A stretch of 64,000 nt of DNA. Source: Leucogyrophana mollusca (lineage: Eukaryota > Basidiomycota > Agaricomycetes > Boletales). The stretch spans positions 1 through 64,000 of the forward strand of contig MU266380.1 in assembly GCA_021014945.1 (NCBI GenBank), given 5' to 3'. The position numbers and the translations under genes are program-made. Positions 46,582-58,282 of this stretch are shown here, in pieces; the first letter of the stretch is position 1, and every line of letters begins with the position of its first letter. The notes under the pieces were generated by a model. That model was not told the DNA's origin and ran no database searches. It worked only from the letters and a program-made list of their open reading frames with translations.

Positions 46582-49306
46582 AATTTCCCTTGCTCTCGTC
46601 GACGCACGGATACCCACCTAGCAGTCGCAGGACTTCTACTATATTTTCTCTTATTGCTATCTTCCTGTCTCGTTCTCTTGCATCTCTCTATCTCTCTGTC
46701 TCGGTTTCCGTCCGTCTCTCCATCTCATCGTGTTTGGGTTGTCATCTAACGCTCCTCCTTGCACTAATTGTTTATTTTTCAGTGTATCTTATTCCTTACC
46801 TGCTTGATTCCACTCCAGGCTCCCAGATCCACTTCAAAGCCGCTTTCCATTTGCTTTTCCTGTTACTTATTACCCTTTGAACCCTTTCCGCTCGTCAAGG
46901 AGGAGCCTTCTTATTCTTATATGCAATTGGTTGCGCAGTCCACATTTCCTGTAGCATTGCCTTTTCATCCTCTCTTCCCTCTTGCTCGCTCGCGCCTCGA
47001 TCCACGTCTCGCTTTAATGCCCTCCATTACGACTACCTAGGCAGTTTTCAGTTTCTGCATTTCTACGGAGATTAACGACTCTTGAACGATTTAACGCCCT
47101 CCATACATACTTAGACGAATGATGACTTTGCTTTCCGTTATCCCCTTTTTGCGGGGAGCTTTTCACCATGCCCCTCAGGCGTGCATTGCCGTTTCGTTCC
47201 CTGGGTGCGAACCTGTTCTCTGGCTGCGGTACGTGATTGCTACAATCACATGCAACTCTCGGCTCCTCTGCCTCATGTATGCTACTTGCAGTTCTATCTT
47301 TTATCAAGGGAATCTCTTGTTTCCTCGATCTTGGATCTTATCATCGATCAAGTCCCTGAAGTCAACCTTGTTAACTCGTCAACCGACGCATGTATGTGGT
47401 GTGTCCACCCCTGTCGACCCTCATCAACATGATGTGCAAAGGCAATAAGGCTTTTAGATTCCGTATTTCTACGCGAGATCGGTGTCAGACATACACATAT
47501 TCTGCTAGGTTACCCTGACTTTGATCGCACGAATATTGTGTTCGTAACTTCAGCTCCCCTTTCATCCATCCTTATCATTTGGAACGTGGCTTCCGCATGC
47601 CAACGCAGCATCTTCAGCAACAAAACGAGGGATAGTACCAGCATCGGCGGAATTCTGACAGCCTTGACAATGTTCAAACTTCTTGGAAGATACTCACGTT
47701 ATCTGATCGGTTCTCCTTGTCCGCAAGGTTGGTGCATTTCCTCCCGAGACCCTCGGGCAAGGTAGCTTCCGCTGTCAAAAGGCCTCGTGTTCATTCGAGG
47801 GGTCGCCGTCAAGCATATTCCTGACGTAAACATGTCCCAGTCCGAGCGTGAAAGGATTTTTAAACTTCGTTATCTGGGAGACGTCGCCGATCAGCGTGAG
47901 CGGAGGAGGTCGCATTCCCATCACGCTATGTCTGATGAAATGAATACCAGTGAGCTCTCATCCTCCGATCATGTTTACACGAAAGACCTTCCGGTACCCA
48001 TATTCTAATACCGCCGCAGTTATCTGGTGCCTTAGGGGGCAGTAGTCGCAACTGTATGTCCCGATGCGTATATCGTGCGCGATATCCCCGTTGGCTATCA
48101 TAGCGGGGAGTTGCACGAAGGCGGGCCTAACCAACGGATCGCGATGCCCGTCTTGGCGCTGTCGAAGCCGAGGGCTCATACGAAAATTCCGGTAGAAAGG
48201 CTCGCCTCCAGAGATGAGACCGAGACGGATATGTCGAGTCGATTGCATTGGTGGCTGCTGCCGCGGTGATCGCGGTCGGGTGAGGTTATCGCGCTGATAG
48301 TCCGTGCAGTCCACCTATGAGCGACCTTCGCAAATGGAGACGGATATCTCACGGCATTCAAGCATACCTCTGCTTCTTCGCGGCAGAAACGAGCCGCTCC
48401 CTTCAAATTCTCGGGGCCGTTGAATCAATCTCAAAAGGAACCCTGGATAAATGGCGGCCCGGTGAGAGGCATCAACGATCAGATGGACTGGAGATGGATG
48501 GCTGGGAAAGTGAAGCAAGATTAGATCGTGGGCCAACACTGGATACGGCCAACGAAACTCTTTGGATATTCGTTACATCATACACGATAATTGACAATAA
48601 TCATACATTCAACAGTCGAACGGGCGAGCGGCATATTTACTAGGCAACGTGGCCGGGAGGGGGCTAGATTTGCAGAGTTAAGCAAGCTACATGAACAGTC
48701 CTCAAGACACCCACATTGGCGATGCCAAGGACTCGTGAAATGCTGCTAAACTCGCCAGATGTCGGAGTCACCTTCCCGGTGCAAACTTAGGACGGGAGTA
48801 ACGTCAGCGATAAGGTGTGGGATTATACCGTCATGTACTCACTATCAACTACACGTTGTTCAGGAGCACCGATCTGGGATGCAAGTTGGCCGTAGGAAAT
48901 ATCTATCGAAGAGTAACGTCATGAGCGGCGGTCAACGAGGTGGGTTGCGGTATCCGCTCGTACTCTTCCGGCCCATTGCGGAGGCGATAGCACTGCACTG
49001 AGGAGATGGGGCCATGGTGGTAAAGCTCTTGCGATGAGAGGGGGCTAAGAAATGAGTAGAAGGGGGCTACGATGGGTTTATATATGCCCTCCAGTTCCTG
49101 TGTAGATGGGGTGGCGCCAACAATCGAGCATCGATGGCAGAGGTCGACTAAAAAGGCTTATCTGATATGCACAGAAGCGCCACACCTGTGCGCCACCCTG
49201 GATATTTGGTTCTGTTTGGCGTACCAGCCCACCAAGCCCAACCTTTCCGCCATACTCACCGACATCAAGGCCAAATTACCGTCCCGTTCACCTCAAGCCC
49301 ATCAAA
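46582..49306. other. Spacer between RING gene A and RPS14
   Basis: 46590-47030 is strongly pyrimidine-rich on the plus strand (long CT runs), fitting the 3' flank of RING gene A. From 47100 to 49060 I recognise no gene. A TATATA at 49079-49084 and a pyrimidine-rich stretch just before the RPS14 ATG look like promoter and leader of that gene. Confidence 0.4.
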
Positions 49307-49994
49307 ATGGTGAGTTTCAAGTCTGTGATACATTGTGTGCCCCATCTAGCTTTGAGACATGCAATTTTGGGGTTTTCTGAGCCCGGTTTTGTGATGGATC
49401 GGTGTGTTGATGTTCGGATGCCGTTTTGTAGCCCCCCAAGAAAGTCAAGGCAGCCAAGGAAGAGAACACCGTCTCTCTCGGTCCTCAAGTTGCTGAGGGA
49501 GAGCTTGTCTTTGGTGTTGCTCACATTTATGCCTCGTTCAATGACACCTTCGTGCACGTTACCGATCTGTCAGGCAAGGAAACCATCTCTCGTGTGACCG
49601 GTACGTCTTCGCACTGCTGTGGTCATACCAGCGATTGAATCCATGGGATCATCAGGTGGTATGAAAGTGAAGGCAGATCGTGACGAGTCTTCCCCCTACG
49701 CTGCCATGCTTGCCGCTCAGGATGTTGCCACGCGCTGCCGTGAAGTTGGTATTACTGCTTTGCACATCAAGCTCCGCGCCACTGGCGGTACTGGCACCAA
49801 GACCCCTGGCCCCGGTGCCCAGAGCGCGCTTCGTGCTCTTGCTCGTGCTGGCATGCGCATCGGCAGGATCGAAGATGTTACCCCAGTCCCTACCGATTCC
49901 ACCAGGAGAAAGGTAACGTCTCATCCTATATTTCAGCCGCCATTTCTCGCTGAGCAACTGGTTTTAGGGTGGTCGCCGTGGTCGCCGTCTGTGA
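49307..49994 (+). CDS. RPS14: 40S ribosomal protein S14 (uS11)
   Basis: Exons 49307-49309, 49432-49600, 49656-49912 and 49968-49994 give 151 residues, the family size. The first exon is the ATG codon alone; the 122-nt first intron then leads to [20 protein letters not shown]. Signature uS11 text is complete: [80 protein letters not shown] and [20 protein letters not shown] ending GRRL. The last exon of nine codons encodes the basic tail that reaches the decoding region. Component of the small-subunit platform and needed for 18S rRNA 3' processing. Confidence 0.96.
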
Positions 49995-50411
49995 TTCAGT
50001 TTCGTCGTCTCCGCACCATATTGTCCGCTACCAAAATTGCCGCGTATTGTTGCATGTATCTACGTCACTCACTTGCAAAACATTGTCGCCGTTCGACGCG
50101 CAACAAGTGTCCTTTAAAAGACACTTGCCCCGCGGTCGTTCATCCTCTAGTTGTCATTAGTTTTGCAGTACCTGAAAATTGAGCTTTAGTTGATTCCTGG
50201 GGGCTCAAGCTACCGATCTCATTTGGAGCCAGGTTCGCCAAGAGCCAGGGGGTTATTCGAGCACGTGAAATTAACCCCCGACAGCGGGTGATTCCTTGCC
50301 GACGATCCGCCATCAGGCGTTTCCCTCAAGTTTACCACCCCCACAAGGCTGGCTATCACTGATCTGAGTCGCTTACTTTCCCGTCCACGGACGGAACAGT
50401 AGCAGTCAGCC

Positions 50412-52736
50412 ATGCAGCTGATGCTCGCATACAGATTTCTTCGTAAAATTTCCGATTGGACCATTGATGGATTCTACTCCGAGGTTCTTGTTACTGGGGG
50501 AGAGAATGTTCCACCCGATGGTCCCCTTATTATGTACGCAGTTTAAGATCGTTGGATGACGATTCCATTGACTACTACGAAACAGCGCTGCGACTCACCA
50601 CAACGAAATCATCGACATAGCCGCTCTATGTATGATTCAATGACCTCACTCTAACTCTAAATGTTTGATTAACGCGCTTCTTGCCGCCAGCTGTCACCAT
50701 ACCTTACCGTCGTCGTGTATGCTACTGGGCCAAGTCCACGTTGTTCAAGAATCCAGTGGCAGGGAGTATGCTCACTTCAGCTGGGAGTATCCCGGTTCAT
50801 CGAAACCCGAACAGTTCTGCGAATGGAGCAAGCAACTCCGCATCTGGATCGTCCCAGGCCGCCCTCTTTCGCGAGACTTCCGCCGCATTGGCCGCTGGGG
50901 AGGTAATTGGCGTGTTCCCCGAGGGAACGAGTTACACGGAACCTGGCATTGTCCAAGTTAAAGACGGTGCAGCATGGGCTGCAGTGGAGTATGCTAAATC
51001 AGTCAAGTTCCAAGGATCTGGAACGATATCTGGTACCACAGGTAAAGAGCTTCTCGTTGTGCCAGCAGCGGTTGTTTATACGGACAAATCGCAGTATCAG
51101 AGTCGTGTGAGTTGCTTGTCAAGTTTTCTTTGAGTACCTTGGATTGTGCGACCACAAAGAATATGAACTAATGCTTTTTGGTATTCGTTTGGCAGGTCTG
51201 CGTGAGGTGCGTCTTTAGAGTCCCCTTACATTCGGGAAAAACCGCATATGTCTTGCCAGGTATGGGAAGCCCATCTCAATCGCTCCGTACGCTGCGAAGC
51301 TAGTACCGGACGACGATGGTGTTACCCGAGCAGTCGTAAAGGAGATTACCGCAGAAATCGAAGTTCGGTTAAAGGAACTGACCATCAACGCCCCTGACTG
51401 GTGCCTCACTTTTTCAAGCGGCATCGTGATCTTTTATTGACTTTTACCTGGCCTTAGGGACACGTTGAATAGCGCTCGCGCGGCTAGAGAACTGCTGTCG
51501 GGAGAGAGTCAGCACATAAGCCTGAACAAATTTGTGGGGACCTCCCAAGCGTCAGTCTATATTCCCTGTGTGTCTGGACTGTATCTTCACCTTCTCATTT
51601 AGGCTTGTAAATGTGTTTTCGATGTCAGGGACAGTGGCCTCCGCAAGTCTGCAATCAACAAGGAAATCACTTACCACTTATTTGGCCCTCCTCCATTTCT
51701 CGGGCATATCACATGGGGCTCTCAACTCTCTCTATCCGGTGTCGGGTTCTACACTCGCCCATACACCCGACCCTCCGACCGTGGTTAGGGCTCTCTACAC
51801 CTTCTTGTTACAATTCTGTTGCACACTCTTCCATCCTCGTGCCCTCGCGTTCTTCCCGGCCTTGTTGGTCCATGCCCCGGCGTATGCTACCGGTTGGTTT
51901 GCTGCTCATGTGCTGTCACCCGCGGACGAAGAAGAAACCAAAGCTCAGCTTAAGGCAATATTCGGCGGTTTTGGTATGGGCCTTGCATACGGTGCGATTA
52001 CGAGGACAATCATGAAACTTCTGGTGCACCTCAGCCGAAACGAGGCAACGGATGTTGACAATGGCTGGATTAATTGGATTCCATCTGGTCTGGCGGATGC
52101 GTTGGCGCGCTTTGGTCACGTTATCTCCGGGAGCGACGGCGGCTTCAAAGGCGTTGCGAGGAGCATTTTAGGTGCGATAGCTCTCATGTATGGTACTACG
52201 CGGCTTTGCTGGACGTGGCACAACGCTCTAGTAGGAGGTGCGTTTTTCATGCATCTTCCTAGAGGTAATTTGCGCAAAATGCTGACGCTTTGACGCAAGA
52301 GAATTACATTCGGTAAGTTTCGCACAAGCTGTATTCCTGTGCGGCGTCTGATGTTCTGGCAAGGATGAAACGTCTGATTGCGTCGTACAAGATCCTTGCA
52401 GGCCTGCTGTCTCCACGTTCTTCTGATCTACCACTAGGGAAACTACGACCTTATTCACGTGTGCCTCTCCCGGCGGAGAATCCATACATCACACGACGCA
52501 GTCCTAGCGAGGCCACTCTCACTGCTCACGTCGGAGGGGCAGATCATTCTCCAAGCTTACCTGATGCATCCAAGCCGCCCCCAGTGGGATATCGACAACT
52601 GGTGAGACCTCTACTGCTCGCCAGATCGAGAGCACACCTTGACCTTGGCAACTACTTGGACGAGACTTTGCTCAACGAGGAGGAGAGGGGTGTGTTGACT
52701 TCGTTGGGGGCGAGGGGTGCTTGCATGGACGCTTAG
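50412..52736 (+). CDS. PlsC-type glycerol-3-phosphate/DHAP acyltransferase (Sct1/Gpt2-like)
   Basis: Catalyses the first acylation of glycerolipid synthesis in the ER membrane, by homology. Roughly nine exons give nearly 600 residues. Start MQLMLAYRFLRKISDWTIDG. Acyltransferase motifs: ATHHNEIIDIAAL (the His-x4-Asp catalytic pair), VCYWAKSTLFKNPVAGSML, VIGVFPEGTSYTEPGIVQVK (substrate loop), then YGKPISIAPY and WDTLNSARAAREL. The C-terminal half has hydrophobic helices (VVRALYTFLLQFCC, ALAFFPALLVHAPAYATGWF, FGMGLAYGAI) as in the yeast enzymes, then a cytosolic tail (RMKRLIASYKILAGLL ... GARGACMDA). Both exon joins inside the His-x4-Asp region and at RYGKPIS restore the motifs, supporting the model. 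Acyl acceptor preference cannot be told. Confidence 0.87.
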
Positions 52737-53020
52737 AGTCAAGAACATTAAATTTCAACTACTACGCTACAAAATTATTGCTATAATTTGTTCCATTTCA
52801 CTCATCGTGCCCGCATTGGTCGTGCTTTCTTGGTAGCGTCTAAAACAAAGCCGAAACCTCAAACTACAACACCTGCTAAATTGAGACGCTGACAAAGCAC
52901 TGATGTTGTGTGTGCCCAACCCTTCGTCTCGCTCCCTCAGGTTTGCACGTTTAGGCTATGCGGTGATATCAGGCTCGACAGCCGTCTGCTGGTTTTCATT
53001 CCTTTTTTTTCTTATTTGCT

Positions 53021-55833
53021 ATGCTCGTGGTTCACCCCTCAAGTCTTTGTGATGTCTGCCTGGATCCCTACAGTATCTCCTCCGAACCTGCTAATGCTCC
53101 CCATGCCATTGCTTGTGGCCATATTTTTTGTCTCACGTGCGTTCGTCCTCCTGGCGATTTCATATTGACATTCTCGTCTCATTCGATCACCTAGCTGTCT
53201 CCGTTCCCTCGCTCCAAGTGCCTGTCCCCTTTGCCGCAAAGCTTTCCAGCCAGACCGTGTAAAAAAACTGCATGTGGCGGGACCACCCGAGTTGGATGAC
53301 TCAACCGAAGACGCCTACAATGCTCGCCTCCACGAATTGCTCCAACGTGTTGCACTCGTATCTGGTGAAAACGAACCGGAAGAAAACGTAGTGCAAGTGG
53401 TTACGGAGGTGGATGATTGGCTCGCAAGCCAATCTGATGATCCCGATTCCGTGAGTGTCTAAGCTCTGACTCCAACTCCAATGTCTGTGGAGAATCTCCG
53501 GTGCCCTTGAGGGGGGGGGCCTTAACGTTGTGGTGATGCATCTTGGATGTTCCCACAGCTGAGGCCACGAGTGTCATTGTGAAATTAAAGGATCCATGTG
53601 TGACATGAACTCACTGTGGCAATGAGTTAGGCCCGGGCACTACGCGCAGCTGTGGGGGCGCTTCAGCGATACAAGGCTCTCTTGGACCTAAACGAGCGCG
53701 AAAGATTAGAATTTCGTCGTCTGCGCCATCAACTACGCTCAAGCAAGCGCAATGCTGACCACGACATCAAAACGTCTCGTGTTGTGGAAGAAAGCCTTCT
53801 AACTAGAATCCAAGAAATAGAGAACGAGCACGCTACGTGAGTTTCGCTGTCTTGCGACTTGATCATATTCTGAGCACTGATTGCCTCCAATTACTCTAGA
53901 GAGGTAAATGTATTCGCCTTCCCAGATATACCATGCTTACTCACATTTCTGTTTCTACGTCTTGTAGCTTTCTCGCCTTCAAGCTGAACTGGACTCTCTT
54001 CGGAATGAGCAGTCTCGCTTCCGCAATAATGGCAACCCACTCCCGCATCCTCCCGAGCCATTGCCCATGGAGCGGTTTGGCGTAAGGAACGGTATAGACA
54101 CTACCTTCCCGACCGGGGAAAATTTTCCCGAAGCAGCTCCCCGCCCGTATCTCCCAGGACCAGAGCCGCGTAGGAAGGCGGCTGTCAACGGAACCACTGC
54201 ACCAGTCAAGGAGCAAGGGGCTCCCCAAACAACGTATGCTCCTGTTGCGCCTCGCCAAAGGCCACCTGAGGCAGCGAGGACTGAAGAACGGCCGGTGTGG
54301 GTTGCCGATCGACCTGCGAGAGAGCCCGAAGACAGCCACGCCGCTCGCCCTGGAAGAACCCAAGTGGGTCCTCATCCCATGGACCCTGGTGCTGCGAGAC
54401 GCATGGAGGCGGATCGGATACCAACATCCCGAATGCATTTCGTCCCCGGCGCCACGCGCGAACAGAGATTTATTCCTCCTATCGCACCTTCATCTCCGAG
54501 TTGGACCATCCACACAGAACGGGGCGCGGGGCCACGTTTGGACGACGAAGAAGAGTCGAGGCGAAGGGTGGTGGAATGGGAGAGAACCAGAGCCGTCAAT
54601 GGTGCCAATAATAGCAGCACCCGGGCTGGTATTGAGCGCACAATGGACGTGGAAGCTCGCTTGGCTTCGGCCGCCGCATATGTCAATGGATACGGGTCAG
54701 GGTACGAATCTGGCTACTCCCTAGCGCGTGGCGTTGACGTCCGGCCGTCCTCCTACGAACGATCACACTCTTTTCCAGTTCAGGAGTCCCCCGAACAGGT
54801 CGTTGGCGGGTTAGGACTAACGGGCGTTCCTTACCCGCCACCGAATGGCACAGTGATCTCTCATGAGGATCAGGATGACATAGAAACTCCAAGGAACCGG
54901 GCCAGTCTTCTTACGAGAAGGCACACCGTTAACACGACCAAGCCTGATCGAACCGCCAGAGGCGTCGACGCGCCACCGGAGATCCCTGCTGATCGCGCCA
55001 CGCGTCGTCCTCCCGCTCACTCTGTGAACCGGCCCTCGGGTCTTGATAATGCCGTAGCAGGTCCATCGACGAGGGTCAATGGCGCAGAAGACACAGCCGG
55101 GGTAGTTGCGAGGAGACCCAGAGGTCTTTCAGCTCTTATAGCTCCCCTCGCTGGGGAAAATGATAGTCCTAGGAGCGAAACAACGTGGGGAACCGTCCAT
55201 ACCGTTTCCAGAAGCAGCATGAGCGAGCTGGGACTCATCGGACTGCAGAATGGCGGAGTTCGAGGGGAAGGAAGTGTTGCGGGGGATTCCGTGATAGGGC
55301 GTGATGAAGTTTTGGATGAAAATGAAAGTGACGAGGACGATGGTATTGGGACTGATAATGGATCGGGTACCCCAATGATGCCTGGAGGGTTTACGGCTGT
55401 TGGGGGGGATGGTTCGGTTTTAGGTCTCATATTGGAGGACGACGGAGATTACGCGCGCGCCAATGATGGCAGAAGGCCGCGACAACGCTCTACCTCGTAC
55501 ACTGAAATGCCTCCACACCCTGTTGATGATCACCGCAGCCAGCGTCAACGACGTCCTGAGAGGAACGGGCGTCCTCACCAGCACCGGCGACACACCTCAC
55601 AACCGACAAGCTCAGACACTATTCAGCCACATCCCCAAGCGCCTTCAAATGGTGGCGGATTTGGGAACGCGTTATCTCTGAGTTTCGATGCCTCATTGCC
55701 TGTGCATGGATACCCAGCGTTTCCAGCACCTCCCCCACCATACCCGGGTTCCGGGTATGGACGAGAGATCATCGCACCCACCCCAATCGTTGGTGGCCCA
55801 AACGTTGCGCATCTTTGGGCTAACCGCACATGA
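53021..55833 (+). CDS. RING-finger coiled-coil protein B
   Basis: Exons 53021-53136, 53195-53450, 53631-53836, microexon 53900-53903 and 53968-55833 total 2448 nt, 815 residues. RING-HC: SSLCDVCLDPYSISSEPANA, IACGHIFCLTC across a phase-2 intron, SACPLCRKAFQPDRVKKLHV. Then EVDDWLASQSDDPDS, a coiled coil (LLDLNERERLEFRRLRHQLR, VVEESLLTRIQEIENEHA), the microexon-bridged TELSRLQAELDSLRNEQSRF, and nearly 600 residues of Arg/Pro/Ser-rich disordered tail with RHTVNTTKPDR, ENESDEDDGIGTDNGS, and proline-rich AFPAPPPPYPGSGY. Exon 3 is 206 nt, the same as in gene C. Presumed E3 ubiquitin ligase; inferred from the RING only. Confidence 0.85.
53900..53903 (+). other. 4-nt microexon of RING gene B
   Basis: AGAG lies between acceptor TTACTCTAG and donor GTAAATG. 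It joins ENEHAT to ELSRLQAEL in frame. Confidence 0.65.
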
Positions 55834-58282
55834 ATAGATTTGCCGTCGGATTTTTCTCCTCTTCCCTCCCAATCTTGATATCACGATACCATATACATAC
55901 ATAGACGCTCTGGTCGTTTGCTGTGAACGCGTTCTAAATTGTTGTGACTTTGCACTATCTGTATACTTATATCTCTCTTACTTAGTGTGTCCCGCTATTT
56001 ATTGTAATTGTCTCCCATGTTGCAATTGTACTGGACTATCTCCCTGTCGTCATGCTGAGGAGCTACTTGTAGCTTCTAGATCTTGGGAAAGTTGTAACCT
56101 AAAAATCGTTTCAAGCCTTGCGCAGTTTGCGATGGTGTGCTCAACTGACCACGAGGCTCCCCTGGCGCGTGTGCTGATGATGTCGATGAAGCTCGAAGAG
56201 TCGCAGGAGGAACCACGTTAGTGACAGACTGACCAAATTGTTCCATGAGAAATTTCCCCTGAGTTGTCTGATCTCGAAGAATGCGAAATAAACGCCATAT
56301 CGGTGCACAATCTGATAGAATATATAGGATACAATATGGGCAAGCATCCAATTAGTCTGTCTGTGCCCGAAGTTTCGCAGCTCCGGGCCCAGTATTTGCA
56401 AGAGAGTCCGTGACAGATAGAGATAGATAGATTGACGCCCACAGTGGCGTAGCGTTAGCTGAGGTGTGACGCTCAAGAAACGTTGCAAATGACCATCCGT
56501 GACAATCGCTTCATGGATGAAAGACGGTCGAGAACACTGGAGTACCGGGAAGGCTGGGCGCATTCATGCCGGTACTTGGACGAAGCATCGGCTCCGGGGT
56601 CTGAGATGTTGCGCTAAGGTGGCGTCCAGCGTGCCTATCGATGGGCGAAAGACGTGTTGGCGATCGGACAGATATACTTCGACTCAAAAAAGCCCATACC
56701 ACTTCCCATACTTTCGATGACCATTTCCCCTTTACCTCTCACTGTCGGGCTGGATGGCCTTGACTGCACTTCCGATAACTTGGCTCTCAGGGAAGGTGCC
56801 CTGAAATAAGAGACTCCAGTCAGGTGCCACTCCTTGTTCCACGAGTGACCAAAGAAATCTGCTCAATATAGAGGGTCAAGGCGTCAGCTTCCGACGTACT
56901 CGAGATTAAAGATCAAACAGGTACATTCAGACTTCATAGCCCAGGGCCTGTAAGCACAATATGTCAGCGGACTCGAAACCTCTGCTTGGATGTTCACAGT
57001 ACCGGTCTAGAGCGGTGAATCCTAGGAGCCCACTGAAACATAGAGAACCCAGCACAGTGAACCCCATGGTGCGATTGATTCGGGGCTGTGGAAGCGTGCA
57101 TCACGGAGACGATGTCGTTGCTGTGGTGGAGCACAGATCTATCCTACAACATACCATAGTGGCAGAAAGTAATTGGAGGCGGAGAATATACACTGGAGGC
57201 CGGAGACTAAGAGCTGCCTCAAGGCAAATGGAAGCTGCCGGGGTGAGACAATCCTCAGTGAGCTTCGACCAAGATCCGAGTGCCTCCAAATTGGTGTAAC
57301 ATCGCAGGCGCCAGCTGATTTACTTTAGTCCCAGGCGGCCTGATGACACAAGATGTCTGGGGTATAAACAGCTCCAGGAGTCCATCGTTCCAGTCGTCGA
57401 TGATCGAAAGATGATCATTTCCTACCTTCATCAACTGGCAAAAAGGACGTACATGGCTCATCTGGGCTGTGGAGAACTGGAGTGCCCACGTTCTCATACC
57501 TCATAGGAAAGGTGGCAGTGAAAGATTTGATGCAATCGACCATCATGAACGTATGTCGCGAATCCTGTGGCGATCTGCCACTGTTCCAGTCTTGTACGGC
57601 AATCGCCGTCACGGTGGGATGGGACTCATCCTGAGTACGGCCACCTTGAAGCAGACGTTCAACAACGAGTAAAGGGAATCTTTCGCTAACCAGCTTGCGG
57701 GCCCTGCACGGGCTGTGAAGATGGGGGTAAAAAGTACGTTCGTCTAACGTTCCCTGTCTAACGTTCAATATCATGCTCGAAACACGAGGACAAAAAGCCG
57801 GCCCGATTTTGAGATGGGCCTGCCAAATGGAACAGTTTTTCCATAGGCGTCCCCTCAAGATCCCAAGCCATCCGAAAATGAACTAGGTCTCTAAAGAGGC
57901 ATTCTTTCATGCTCGGAATATACCAGGCGGTTATTCCTCGAACGTGGTCTTGTCCTCATCAGACAGCAACGGTCCATTTTCTTCTTATCATGAGCGTTCA
58001 GACTCAGCTCGGAAGAGCAGCATCTATGATTTGTGATGCTAAGTATGTGATCACTAGGTCCACTTGAAGTAACTGCTTCGATCTCACGTCGCTTAACTGC
58101 CTCGTGCCTACCTTATAATGTCGTGAAGGAGGGCGCTGTGACATGTCCGTGCATAGTCCTTGCACCAAACCAAGCCGCCACGCGCAGTAGGGTAGGCGAT
58201 CAAGCCGTTCCAGGCTTATATCCCCTCAGCTTTCGAGTCTGCCGCGAGAGTCCTTAACCGGTCTCTCCTTGTCTTTCTGATC
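55834..58282. other. Spacer between RING genes B and C
   Basis: No gene recognised. The longest open frames, minus strand 57415-57858 and 56141-56563, carry no motif I know; the first has possible splice sites (acceptors near 57680) and text such as SERFPLLVVERLLQGG, so an unrecognised gene here cannot be ruled out. Confidence 0.35.

Noticed and set aside
48675..48705. Similarity to the internal part of 5S rRNA (AGAGTTAAGCAAG)
   Set aside because: Only about a dozen bases match; the rest of the 5S sequence and fold are absent.
57415..57858. 147-codon minus-strand open frame as a gene
   Set aside because: No motif or family resemblance, no clear start context; retained only as a note in the spacer entry.
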